A stretch of 15,106 bases of DNA. Source: PHET01 sp038202795 (GTDB taxonomy: Bacteria; Actinomycetota; Coriobacteriia; Anaerosomatales; PHET01). The DNA lies in assembly GCA_038202795.1 (NCBI GenBank), contig JBBREQ010000058.1:1-15106 (forward strand), in the 5' to 3' direction. A model generated the notes under the pieces. It was given only the letters and a program-made list of their open reading frames with translations. It did no database searches and was not told the origin of the DNA. The position numbers and the translations under genes were made by a program. Positions 7,980 to 14,667 of the stretch are shown piece after piece (position 1 is the first letter of the stretch; each line of letters opens with the position of its first letter).

Positions 7980-9031
7980 CGCCCCGCTCCCGTAGCGCGG
8001 TGCCACTCGAGCGTGCGCTGAATCGCGCGGTCCAAGTCGACTGTGACCTGCAGCCCGAGCATGGACTGAGCGCGCGAGACGTCGGGGACGAATCGGGTCG
8101 AGCGCGGCTCGCCCAGCGGCCGGCAGACGACCTCGGGCGGGTTCTCGAAGCTGGCAGCGATCCTCTCGGCGAGCGAGCCCAGCGTGATTCCGTCGGGACT
8201 GCCCACGTTGTAGGCGGTTCCGGGCACGCCCTCGGCGAGGATTGCGAGGAGCCAGTACGCCATGTCGCTGGGGTACATATAGCTGCGCTGCGTGTCGGCG
8301 TCGCCGAGAATACGGATCGGTACGCACAGCAGCGCATCGCGCAAGAAGTTGTTGACGGCCCACGGTTTGTCGAGCCCCTGGTAGGGCCCGATGAACGCGA
8401 ACGGCCGCGCCGTGACCACCGGCAGCTTCGCCTGGCTGCGCCACGCGGCGGCCTCGGCCTCGGCGTAGCGTTTGGCCTCGGCGTAGATGGAGCTGATCGA
8501 GTCGGGCCTGGGTCCACCGGCGTGCGACTCGGGAATGCCGGCCATGTCCAGCGGCTGGGCGCCGTATACCAGGCCGGAGCTGACGTTGAGCACCTTGCGC
8601 AGGTCATCGCTGGCGGCCGCTGCGTGCAGCACCGCCGAGGTACCGTTCGCGATGGTGCTCATGGTGCGCAGCGGATCGGTGACGTGGACGCGGTTGTCGG
8701 GCGTTCCCGCCGCGTGGATGACGTAGGTGACCCCCTCGGGCAGGGCGGACATGTCGCGCACGTCCTGCTCTAGAAGCGTGATGTCGCTGCGCGAGGCCAA
8801 GTGCGGCGCGCGCTGGGCGAAGCCGCTGGCCGAGGGGGACAGGAGCAGCAGGTCGATTCCGAACCCGCGTACGTCGTTGAGGAAGGTGACCGTCTCGGCA
8901 ATCCAGGAACCCATGAAACCGGTGCCGCCGGTGACCAGGATGCGCTGGCCGCGAAGCTTCTCGAGCTTGGCCACGTCGGTGACGGAAGCCGCAGAGTCGG
9001 CCCGGAGCGCGGCCGCGATCTGGTCACTCAT
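7976..9031 (-). CDS. NAD-dependent SDR epimerase/dehydratase (second of two)
   Basis: This 351-residue protein has a 30-residue N-terminal extension before the Rossmann motif GGTGFMGSW (35-43), then HAAGTPDN (106-113), SSGLVYG (151-157) and Y183-x3-K187 (IYAEAKRYAE). It continues with ARPFAFIGPYQGLD and RSYMYPSDMAYW, which are nucleotide-sugar SDR signatures. 4,6-dehydratases carry an Asp-Glu or Asp-Lys pair right after the catalytic Ser/Thr; here the residues are Gly-Leu, so an epimerase or reductase is more likely than a dehydratase. ATG at 9029-9031 has an AAGGGA ribosome site (minus strand, 9039-9044) at good spacing and overlaps the end of the aldolase gene by eight bases. The open frame beyond it to 9469 is a shadow of that aldolase. 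Confidence 0.85.
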   Translation of the reverse strand: MSDQIAAALRADSAASVTDVAKLEKLRGQRILVTGGTGFMGSWIAETVTFLNDVRGFGIDLLLLSPSASGFAQRAPHLASRSDITLLEQDVRDMSALPEGVTYVIHAAGTPDNRVHVTDPLRTMSTIANGTSAVLHAAAASDDLRKVLNVSSGLVYGAQPLDMAGIPESHAGGPRPDSISSIYAEAKRYAEAEAAAWRSQAKLPVVTARPFAFIGPYQGLDKPWAVNNFLRDALLCVPIRILGDADTQRSYMYPSDMAYWLLAILAEGVPGTAYNVGSPDGITLGSLAERIAASFENPPEVVCRPLGEPRSTRFVPDVSRAQSMLGLQVTVDLDRAIQRTLEWHRATGAGR

Positions 9032-10040
9032 CGGAAGATCCCTTCTCGGCGAGCTCGCGGGCGACCTCGATGATGATGTCTTCCTGTCCGGCGACAATGC
9101 CGCGCCGGCCCAGCTCGAAGAAGACGTCACGCGGGTCGACGCCGTACTGCTTAGCGACACGGTCGACCGGCTTTGCGAATCCCGAGAAGACCCCGGCCAG
9201 GCCGCTGACGATGCTCGTCGACTTGGCGGAGGGCATGACCTCGACGAGCTCGCGCTCGCAGACGTCTGCGGCGTCGAGCATGCCGTACAGGTCGACGCCG
9301 GTCTCAAAGCCCATCTTCTCGAGCACGGCCACCATCGCCTCGAGCTGGGCGTTGCCCGCACCAGCCCCGAACCCACGCGCAGCGCCGTCCACGATGTAGG
9401 CGCCCGACTCGGCGGCGACCAGTGTGTTGGCGACAGCCAGTCCCATGTTGTTGTGGGCGTGAAAGCCAACGGGGATCGAGATGCCCGCTGCCAGGTAGCT
9501 GATCTTGTCGCGCACGTCGACCGGCAGGTAGGCGCCTGCCGAGTCCATCAGCACGACGCCCTCGGCACCGTACTGCTCCATCTTGCGCGCTTCTTCGAGC
9601 AGGACTTCTTTGGGTGCCATGTGGCTCATCATCAAGACGCCGTAGACCTCTTTGCCCTGCTCGCGGGCGAAGGTGATGTGGCGTTCGGTGATGTCGGCCT
9701 CGGTACAGTGCGATGCCACTCGGATCACGTCCACGCCTGCCTCGATGGCCGGTCGCAAGTCCTTCTTGATGGTCGCGAAGCCGGGGATGACGTGAATGCT
9801 CATTCGCGCGTTGGTCAGCGCGGCGCGCACGACTGCGAGCATCTCGGCATCGGTCAGCGCGGCTTCGCCAACCTGCAGCGATGACGCCCCGATGCCGTTA
9901 CCGTGGCCGACCTCGACGATAGCCACGCCGGCGGCGTCAGCAGCTGCCGCGTAGACGGAGAGCTGGTGCGTCGTGAGCTGGTGTGCGACGGCGTGGTTAC
10001 CGTCGCGCAGCGTGATATCGGTGACTAGCAGGCGGCTCAC
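9024..10040 (-). CDS. mhpE: 4-hydroxy-2-oxovalerate aldolase (MhpE/DmpG/BphI type)
   Basis: This 338-residue class II pyruvate aldolase interconverts 4-hydroxy-2-oxovalerate with pyruvate plus acetaldehyde. Metal and catalytic marks are TDITLRDGNHA with R12-D13, a His at position 20, and the metal-binding H194-x-H196 in GFHAHNNMG, followed by GAARGFGAGAGN. The C-terminal part (about 271-338) corresponds to the communication domain that docks the acetaldehyde dehydrogenase partner, encoded directly upstream with one base between the genes. GTG at 10038-10040 is preferred over the in-frame GTG at 10047-10049 because a full AAGGAGGTGA ribosome site (10046-10055) sits at normal distance from the first and overlaps the second. 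In catabolic operons this pair follows a hydratase and ring-cleavage enzymes; none is present here, so a synthetic role in the sugar locus is possible. Confidence 0.93.
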   Translation of the reverse strand: MSRLLVTDITLRDGNHAVAHQLTTHQLSVYAAAADAAGVAIVEVGHGNGIGASSLQVGEAALTDAEMLAVVRAALTNARMSIHVIPGFATIKKDLRPAIEAGVDVIRVASHCTEADITERHITFAREQGKEVYGVLMMSHMAPKEVLLEEARKMEQYGAEGVVLMDSAGAYLPVDVRDKISYLAAGISIPVGFHAHNNMGLAVANTLVAAESGAYIVDGAARGFGAGAGNAQLEAMVAVLEKMGFETGVDLYGMLDAADVCERELVEVMPSAKSTSIVSGLAGVFSGFAKPVDRVAKQYGVDPRDVFFELGRRGIVAGQEDIIIEVARELAEKGSSDE

Positions 10041-10041
10041 G

Positions 10042-10932
10042 TCACTCACCTCCTTCGCGCGCGTGCGCGCGTTCGGCGTGTCCCTCAGCGACGGCGATTG
10101 CCGCGCAGTTGATGATGTCGAGGTTGCCGGCATAGCTCGGCAGGTAGTCACCCAGGCCCAGCACGCGAACCATGACAACGATGCGGCCGTTCTCTATGCT
10201 CGGCGGCATGATGAGAGAGTAGCCCGGCACGTACGTGCGGATTCGCTCGACCATCTCTTCCACGGCCGGAATCAGCGCCTCGAGGTTGGGGTTGTCGGTT
10301 CTGGCGAAGATGGTGGACTGCATGTCGACCGGCGGCAACGCGGGGTTCAGATTCAAGATCGCCTTGGAGTACGTGCATCCCGAGAAATCGCGCACGGCCC
10401 GCTCGGTGGTCTCGATGTACTCGTCGAGGTTGATGCGCGTGGCCGGACCCGCGCTGCGCGACGCGATCTGTGAGACGACTTCTATATAGGGCACGCTGTC
10501 GTGGACCGCCCCGATGATGTGCGCGATCGGCACGGTCGCCTGGCCGCCGCACGTGATCATGTTGACGTTGGAGTGCGTCAGCCCGTCCTCGAGGTTGACG
10601 GCCGGAACGCACATCTGACCGAGGTTGGACGGGGTGAGGTCGATGACGAGCTTGCCAAGCTTCTCAAGCACCGCCGCGTGCCTCACGTGACTCAGTGCCG
10701 AGGTGGCGTCGAAGACGAGGTCACACACGTCGGGGTTCTCGATGATGGCTTCAATGCTCTTGTCCGAGACCGGCACGCCCATTGCGGCCGCGCGCGCCAC
10801 ACCGCGCGACGATAGGCTCCGCCCGATGAACAGCGTGCACTCCAGCAGCTCGGACCGCATGATCTTGCTCAGCAGGTCAGAGCCGATGTTCCCGCTGCCG
10901 AGAACGGCGACCTTGAGCTTGTATCCAGACAC
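10042..10932 (-). CDS. mhpF: Acetaldehyde dehydrogenase, acylating (MhpF/DmpF/BphJ type)
   Basis: This 296-residue enzyme interconverts acetaldehyde + CoA + NAD with acetyl-CoA + NADH. Visible are the NAD-binding loop GSGNIGSD (12-19), FDATSA (74-79), IDLTPSNLG (97-105), and the catalytic Cys128 in MITCGGQATVP, followed by RSAGPATR and the C-terminal VRVLGLGDYLPSYAGNLDIIN segment normal for the family. Length is normal. The start GTG at 10930-10932 follows AGGA at nine bases, and eleven bases separate it from the upstream ThDP enzyme gene. It forms a known channelling complex with the 4-hydroxy-2-oxovalerate aldolase encoded just downstream. The ribosome site of that aldolase lies inside the end of this gene, so the two are probably made in step. 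The direction of the reaction in this operon is unknown. Confidence 0.94.
   Translation of the reverse strand: MSGYKLKVAVLGSGNIGSDLLSKIMRSELLECTLFIGRSLSSRGVARAAAMGVPVSDKSIEAIIENPDVCDLVFDATSALSHVRHAAVLEKLGKLVIDLTPSNLGQMCVPAVNLEDGLTHSNVNMITCGGQATVPIAHIIGAVHDSVPYIEVVSQIASRSAGPATRINLDEYIETTERAVRDFSGCTYSKAILNLNPALPPVDMQSTIFARTDNPNLEALIPAVEEMVERIRTYVPGYSLIMPPSIENGRIVVMVRVLGLGDYLPSYAGNLDIINCAAIAVAEGHAERAHAREGGE
10046..10055 (-). promoter_or_regulatory. Consensus ribosome binding site of the mhpE-type aldolase gene
   Basis: AAGGAGGTGA on the minus strand is a full complement to the 16S rRNA tail, the strongest such site seen in this operon. It decides the aldolase start in favour of GTG at 10038-10040, and it lies inside the last codons of the acetaldehyde dehydrogenase gene. 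Confidence 0.8.
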
Positions 10933-10943
10933 TGTGCCGGTTC

Positions 10944-12740
10944 CTACTCTTCCACTGGTGAGACGTACATGATGCGAGCGAGAACATCGCGGTCCAGGAA
11001 CGGATACATGTCCTCGAGCGGCCTCGACACCATCGATCCGTCCTCGCGCTTGGCTGAAGCGACCGTCGGAATGATCTCCTGCAGGTGGGGAGTCATGACC
11101 TCACACACTGCGGGCCCGTCGACTGACAACGTCGCCATGATCGCTTCGTCAAGGTCGCTTGGGTCCTCGGAACGGAAGAACGGGAGCCCGTAGGCACGCA
11201 CGATCAGCTCGAGGTCGGGGCAGGTGACGCCGGACCGTGGGCCCTCTCCCAGGTACCGGCCCTTGAAGAAACGATCCTGCGTCTGACGGATCGAGAGGTA
11301 TCCGTTGTTGTTGAGAACGAACAACTTGACGGGTAGGTCATTGGTGAGCAGGGTCTGCAACTCCTGGATGTTGAACTGCAGCGATCCGTCGCCGGTCACT
11401 CCGACGGTGCGTCCACCGGTAGCTGCTGCGACGCCCTCGCACGCGGGCAGCGTATAGCCCATCGTCGCCAGCGCTCCTGACACGATGTATCGCTGGTCAC
11501 GCTTGAGCTTGAGTCCCTGCGAAACTGCGTAGTACGCCGAACCCGCATCTGCAACGACGGTGTCAGTCGCATCCATCAGGGCGCTGAGACGGTCGACGAA
11601 CCAGTAGATGTTACTCGGCCCCTCCGCGGTCCCGTACTCTGGCAGACACACGGGGTACTCGGCCTTCCACGAGCGGCACGTTTCGCTCCAGGCGCGGTCT
11701 CCGGCATGAGTCGAACTCGCGACGGCCGAGAGGAACTCGCTTGCATCCGCGTTGACGAACAGGTCAATGTCGATGGTGTTCTTGGAGTGAGACGTCCTGT
11801 CGATATCGACCACCACCTTCGTGGCACCGCGCGCGAAGAGCTCGTACTCGTACCCGATGACGGCGACGTGCAGGCTTGTCCCGATCGCGATGAGTAGATC
11901 CGCATTCTGCATCGCCAAGTTCCCGGCGCGAGTGCCTTTGATGCCAACACAGCCAACCAGATTCGGGTGGTCGTACTCCAGTGTGTCGACGGCCGGGTGC
12001 GTCGTGACCACAGGGATGTCATTGACCTCGACCCATGCGCGCAACTGGTCGAGTGCGCCTGCGAGCCTCACGCCCTGTCCCGCAAGCACCACGGGTCGCT
12101 TGGCGGCGGCGAATAGACGCTTGAACTCATCGATCGCAGCGACGGGGAGGACGGGAGACGCCAAGTCTGCCTCGTCTCCGTCCCATGCTTGGAGCGCATC
12201 AGGGTCGACGAGCGCGCCTTGGACGTCGAGAGGAACGTCAATCCAAACCGGGCCAGGGCGTCCGCCCTTTGCGATTGCAACAGCCTTCTCTAGTTCATAG
12301 CGCACCCGCAGCGGGTCGTCGAGCATGATTGCGTACTTGGTGACGGACGCGACTATCGGCAACACGTCGACTTCTTGGACACCGAACTGGCGAAGTCCCT
12401 GAATGCCAGAGAGGTGAACAGTCTCCTTGCGCTTGACCTGGCCCGCTACGAACAGGCAGGGCACCGAGTCCTGCCAGGCCCCCACGACCCCGGTCAGCGC
12501 GTTGGTCGCACCCGGACCGGTCGTGAAGTAGCCGACGCCGAAATCGCCGGTTGCGCGGGAGTATGCCTCGAGCGCCATAGCCGCTGCCTGCTCATGGTGA
12601 GTACAGACAGTTCTCAGCTTCTCGTTCCTCGCGAGCGAGTCCGTGAGGAACATGATGCCCCCACCTGTGACGAGAAAGACATCCTTGACTTCGAGTGCGT
12701 CACTTACGAACGATGTGATGTAGTCCGCAACAGTGATCAT
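10944..12740 (-). CDS. Thiamine-diphosphate-dependent enzyme, acetolactate-synthase-like (possible carboligase)
   Basis: This 598-residue protein has the three-domain layout of acetolactate synthase relatives. The N-terminal PYR domain carries the catalytic Glu50 (THHEQAA) and TTGPGATNALTGV; a middle domain runs at about 195-345; the PP domain has the ThDP-magnesium motif from G450-D451-G452 to N477-N479. After the NN pair comes GYLSIRQTQDRFF instead of the GMVxQWQ segment of true acetolactate synthases, so it is unlikely to be the branched-chain amino acid enzyme, and no small regulatory subunit gene adjoins it. Relatives in polysaccharide loci include YerE, which adds a two-carbon unit from pyruvate to a CDP-keto-sugar; that analogy is inferred from context. 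ATG at 12738-12740 overlaps the upstream stop by four bases (ATGA). Decarboxylases, IolD-type hydrolases and carboligases are not separable by eye. Confidence 0.88.
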   Translation of the reverse strand: MITVADYITSFVSDALEVKDVFLVTGGGIMFLTDSLARNEKLRTVCTHHEQAAAMALEAYSRATGDFGVGYFTTGPGATNALTGVVGAWQDSVPCLFVAGQVKRKETVHLSGIQGLRQFGVQEVDVLPIVASVTKYAIMLDDPLRVRYELEKAVAIAKGGRPGPVWIDVPLDVQGALVDPDALQAWDGDEADLASPVLPVAAIDEFKRLFAAAKRPVVLAGQGVRLAGALDQLRAWVEVNDIPVVTTHPAVDTLEYDHPNLVGCVGIKGTRAGNLAMQNADLLIAIGTSLHVAVIGYEYELFARGATKVVVDIDRTSHSKNTIDIDLFVNADASEFLSAVASSTHAGDRAWSETCRSWKAEYPVCLPEYGTAEGPSNIYWFVDRLSALMDATDTVVADAGSAYYAVSQGLKLKRDQRYIVSGALATMGYTLPACEGVAAATGGRTVGVTGDGSLQFNIQELQTLLTNDLPVKLFVLNNNGYLSIRQTQDRFFKGRYLGEGPRSGVTCPDLELIVRAYGLPFFRSEDPSDLDEAIMATLSVDGPAVCEVMTPHLQEIIPTVASAKREDGSMVSRPLEDMYPFLDRDVLARIMYVSPVEE

Positions 12741-13531
12741 TGTGCGTCCTGAGTCCTTCCCGTGGCTGTAAGGAACAGAGCAACTGCCTCACGATACGAC
12801 CTTCCGAGCATCTCACAGTCAACCGAATACGTGAGATAGCGAATTCCCCGATCGAGCATCGTCTGCATCTGCCCGGGAGTGTTCGCGATCGTCCCCGGGA
12901 TCTTACCCGCGGCAGTGATCGCATCGATGCACTCCTGAAGTTTGGCCAATACATCGGGGTGATCCACTTGACCGGGCAGACCCATCGACTTGGAGAGGTC
13001 GTACAGGCCCACGAAGATGATGTCGATGCCCTCGACCGCGAGGAAGCTGTCAATGCGATCGACGGCATCGCCTCCTTCGATGTGGATACAGACCAGCGTG
13101 TTGTCATTCGACTCGGATGTCAGCCTTGCCGAGTTGTCGGCCGAGTATCCTCCGGCCCGAGTGAACGGCGAGAACCCGCGTCGCCCTACAGGTGGGTACT
13201 TGGCGAACGAGATGATGCGCCGAGCATCCTCCGCCGTAGTGACATTAGGCACGTGAATCGCGTGGGCACCGATATCCAGCGCGCGCAGGATCTCGGCCTC
13301 TATCACCCCGCCGGTTCGGATGACCGGTGAAGTGCCGCGGCTCTCGCAGGCGATTACCATCTCTTGCGCCGTCTCAAAGCCAATGGGGCCATGCTCTGCG
13401 TCGATGACCACAAAATCGATGCCTGAAGCGGCAATGACATCGGCGGTCACGACTGAGGGAATGATCGCCCATGTGCCGATGACGGAATCGCCACGGTCGA
13501 GGGCTGCTTTCAGGTGGTTAGCTCGCAACAT
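12737..13531 (-). CDS. HpcH/HpaI family aldolase (2-oxo-3-deoxy acid type)
   Basis: This 264-residue class II aldolase of the phosphoenolpyruvate/pyruvate TIM-barrel family typically joins or splits pyruvate and an aldehyde. Catalytic and metal residues line up with the family: H47 in IDAEHGPIGFE, R72 in PVIRTGG, E152 in IHIEGG and D178 in FVGLYDLSKSMG. The HVPNV strand and YPPVGRRGFSPFTRAGGY loop are also typical. Length is normal. ATG at 13529-13531 has AAGGAT (minus strand, 13537-13542) at five bases. It is the second gene after rfbF, 72 bases downstream, and overlaps the ThDP enzyme by four bases. Family members act on 2-oxo-hept-3-ene-dioate, 2-oxo-3-deoxy-glucarate and similar acids; the real substrate here is unknown. 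Supplying a 2-oxo acid to the ThDP enzyme is an inference from linkage. Confidence 0.9.
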   Translation of the reverse strand: MLRANHLKAALDRGDSVIGTWAIIPSVVTADVIAASGIDFVVIDAEHGPIGFETAQEMVIACESRGTSPVIRTGGVIEAEILRALDIGAHAIHVPNVTTAEDARRIISFAKYPPVGRRGFSPFTRAGGYSADNSARLTSESNDNTLVCIHIEGGDAVDRIDSFLAVEGIDIIFVGLYDLSKSMGLPGQVDHPDVLAKLQECIDAITAAGKIPGTIANTPGQMQTMLDRGIRYLTYSVDCEMLGRSYREAVALFLTATGRTQDAQ

Positions 13532-13582
13532 ATCGTATCCTTACCCAGGGGGTCACGATCTCCGACGCCGTCTTGCTGGCGC

Positions 13583-13598
13583 CGCCGAACCTTCGGCG
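13583..13598. repeat. Hairpin in the gap after rfbF
   Basis: CGCCGAA and TTCGGCG flank a two-base loop, a 7-bp stem just downstream of the rfbF stop on the minus strand. No T-run follows, so it is more likely a transcript-stabilising or attenuating hairpin than a full terminator. The remaining bases of the 72-base gap hold only the ribosome site of the next gene. Confidence 0.35.
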
Positions 13599-13603
13599 CA
13601 CGG

Positions 13604-14374
13604 CTACCAGACTTTCCACGGCGCCGCGCCGGATTGCCACAGACTCTCGAGATGGTGCTTGTCACGCAGCGTGTCCATGGGTTGCCAGAATCCGCGGTGC
13701 TTGAACGCGCCGAGCTGACCGTCCGCAGCGAGTGACTCGAGGGGCTCGCGCTCCAGGATGGTCGCATCGTCTTCGAGGCGATCGAACACGCTCGGCTCCA
13801 TCACGAAGAATCCACCGTTGATCCAGTCGCCGTCGCCGAGGGGCTTCTCGGCGAAGCACTCGACGCCGCATGCGTCATCGAGCTTGAGCGCACCGAAGCG
13901 GCCGAGAGGTTGCACGGCGGTGAGGGTGGCATCGCGACCAGAGTCGCGGTGGAAGCTTACGAGGGCGTCGATGTCTACGTTGGCGACGCCATCACCGTAG
14001 GTGAGCAGGAACGTCTCGTCATCCACGTAGCGCTGGATGCGTTTGACGCGCCCGCCGGTCATCGAGTCCGCTCCGGTGTCGACGACGGTCACTCTCCAAG
14101 GCTCATTTGCATCTTGATGCACCTGCATCTCATGCGAGCGCATGTCGAAGGTGACGTCGGCATTGTGCAGCCAGTAGTTGTGGAAGTACTCCTTGATCAG
14201 GTAGCCCTTGTATCCCGTGCAGATCACGAAGTCGTTGAATCCGTAGTGGCTGTAGATCTTCATGATGTGCCACAGAACCGGTTTCTCGCCAATCTCGGTC
14301 ATGGGCTTGGGACGAAGTACGGTCTCCTCGGCCAGACGCGTTCCAAGTCCACCGGCCAGAATGACGACCTTCAT
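13604..14374 (-). CDS. rfbF: Glucose-1-phosphate cytidylyltransferase
   Basis: This 256-residue nucleotidyltransferase makes CDP-glucose from CTP and glucose 1-phosphate, the entry to CDP-linked 3,6-dideoxy and branched sugars. Marks are LAGGLGTRL (6-14), EET...RPKPM (17-25), HIMKIYSHYGFNDFVICTGYKGYLIKEYF in the family order at about 36-64, TGGRVKRI (106-113), YGDGVANVD (126-134, with metal-binding D128), EKPLG and DWINGGFFVMEP. The length matches RfbF/DdhA. ATG at 14372-14374 has GAGGAG (minus strand, 14381-14386) at six bases. It is the first gene of the nine-gene minus-strand locus. The usual next enzymes, CDP-glucose 4,6-dehydratase and the RfbH-type C3 dehydrase, are not seen in the window. 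Just upstream lies a decayed sugar SDR fragment. Confidence 0.95.
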   Translation of the reverse strand: MKVVILAGGLGTRLAEETVLRPKPMTEIGEKPVLWHIMKIYSHYGFNDFVICTGYKGYLIKEYFHNYWLHNADVTFDMRSHEMQVHQDANEPWRVTVVDTGADSMTGGRVKRIQRYVDDETFLLTYGDGVANVDIDALVSFHRDSGRDATLTAVQPLGRFGALKLDDACGVECFAEKPLGDGDWINGGFFVMEPSVFDRLEDDATILEREPLESLAADGQLGAFKHRGFWQPMDTLRDKHHLESLWQSGAAPWKVW

Positions 14375-14376
14375 GT

Positions 14377-14667
14377 CTAGCTCCTCATCGGCGGTACGCT
14401 CGCCATGCCCTTCGCTGTTCGCTTCCTGCGCGGCCGATTATTGGCCGTGTCGGATTCCAGATGACATCGCGCTCGTACCCGGCCACCTCGGGCGATGGCG
14501 GCAGCGAAATCCCTGATCAAGACCTTCCAGCCGCCTCGGAGGTTTGACGGCTCGGCACCACGGTAGTTCTGGTGACTGGCACAATCGCGCGCGTGGTCCT
14601 CCACGAATCGGAAGTAGCGCGCGGGAGAGCCGTCGCCCGATAATACCATGGCCCTGCCCCGCATCAC
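14377..14667 (-). pseudogene. Decayed C-terminal fragment resembling GDP-fucose synthase-type SDR
   Basis: The minus-strand frame reads SGDGSPARYFRFVEDHA, then YRGAEPSNL, then VLIRDFAAAIAR and RPRRKRTAKGMAS. In the same order and spacing, GDP-L-fucose synthase/WcaG-like SDRs have WGDGSPxREFxYVEDxA, YxGxEPVNLGSG, xxIRDLxxxIA and xQPRRxLDTSRA. Several normally fixed positions are altered: NLGSG has become NLRGG, and the residues after the VED are disordered. Just upstream the matching sequence is found only with a frame change (EA..ARDAG lies in the next frame) or an in-frame stop, and no N-terminal Rossmann part is found. I read this as a decayed remnant ending right at the rfbF ribosome site. 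The call is by eye and could fail on alignment. Confidence 0.5.
14431..14447. repeat. Imperfect inverted repeat upstream of rfbF
   Basis: CGGCC, seven bases, then GGCCG lie about 57 bases ahead of the rfbF start, within the decayed SDR fragment. This could be an operator-like site or chance. Confidence 0.2.

Noticed and set aside
7023..8444. 473-residue form of the first SDR
   Set aside because: The residues before GTG 7979 are Arg/Ala-rich sequence lying over the preceding SDR in another frame. The GTGA overlap marks the real start.
7976..9031. CDP-glucose or dTDP-glucose 4,6-dehydratase
   Set aside because: The GGTGFMGSW loop is suggestive, but the catalytic Ser is followed by Gly-Leu (SSGLVYG) rather than the acidic residue of 4,6-dehydratases.
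7976..9469. Longer form of the second SDR, with the frame open to 9469
   Set aside because: The upstream part is the antisense-frame shadow of the MhpE-type aldolase. The ATG at 9029-9031 has a good ribosome site and the Rossmann fold begins 30 residues later.
8727..9884. Plus-strand open frame of 385 codons
   Set aside because: It is the complement of the aldolase and SDR genes, with low-complexity His/Asp/Arg-rich composition and no recognisable domain. GC-rich third positions keep opposite frames open.
10944..12740. Acetolactate synthase large subunit (ilvB)
   Set aside because: It lacks the GMVxQWQ-type segment after the NN cofactor pair and has no ilvN, ilvC or leu neighbours.
9024..13531. 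An aromatic or phenylacetate meta-cleavage catabolic operon (HpaI-, MhpF- and MhpE-like genes together)
   Set aside because: No ring-cleavage dioxygenase, hydrolase, 2-oxopent-4-enoate hydratase or decarboxylase is present, and the genes are translationally coupled to SDRs and a GtrB-like transferase. Not fully excluded, but less likely.
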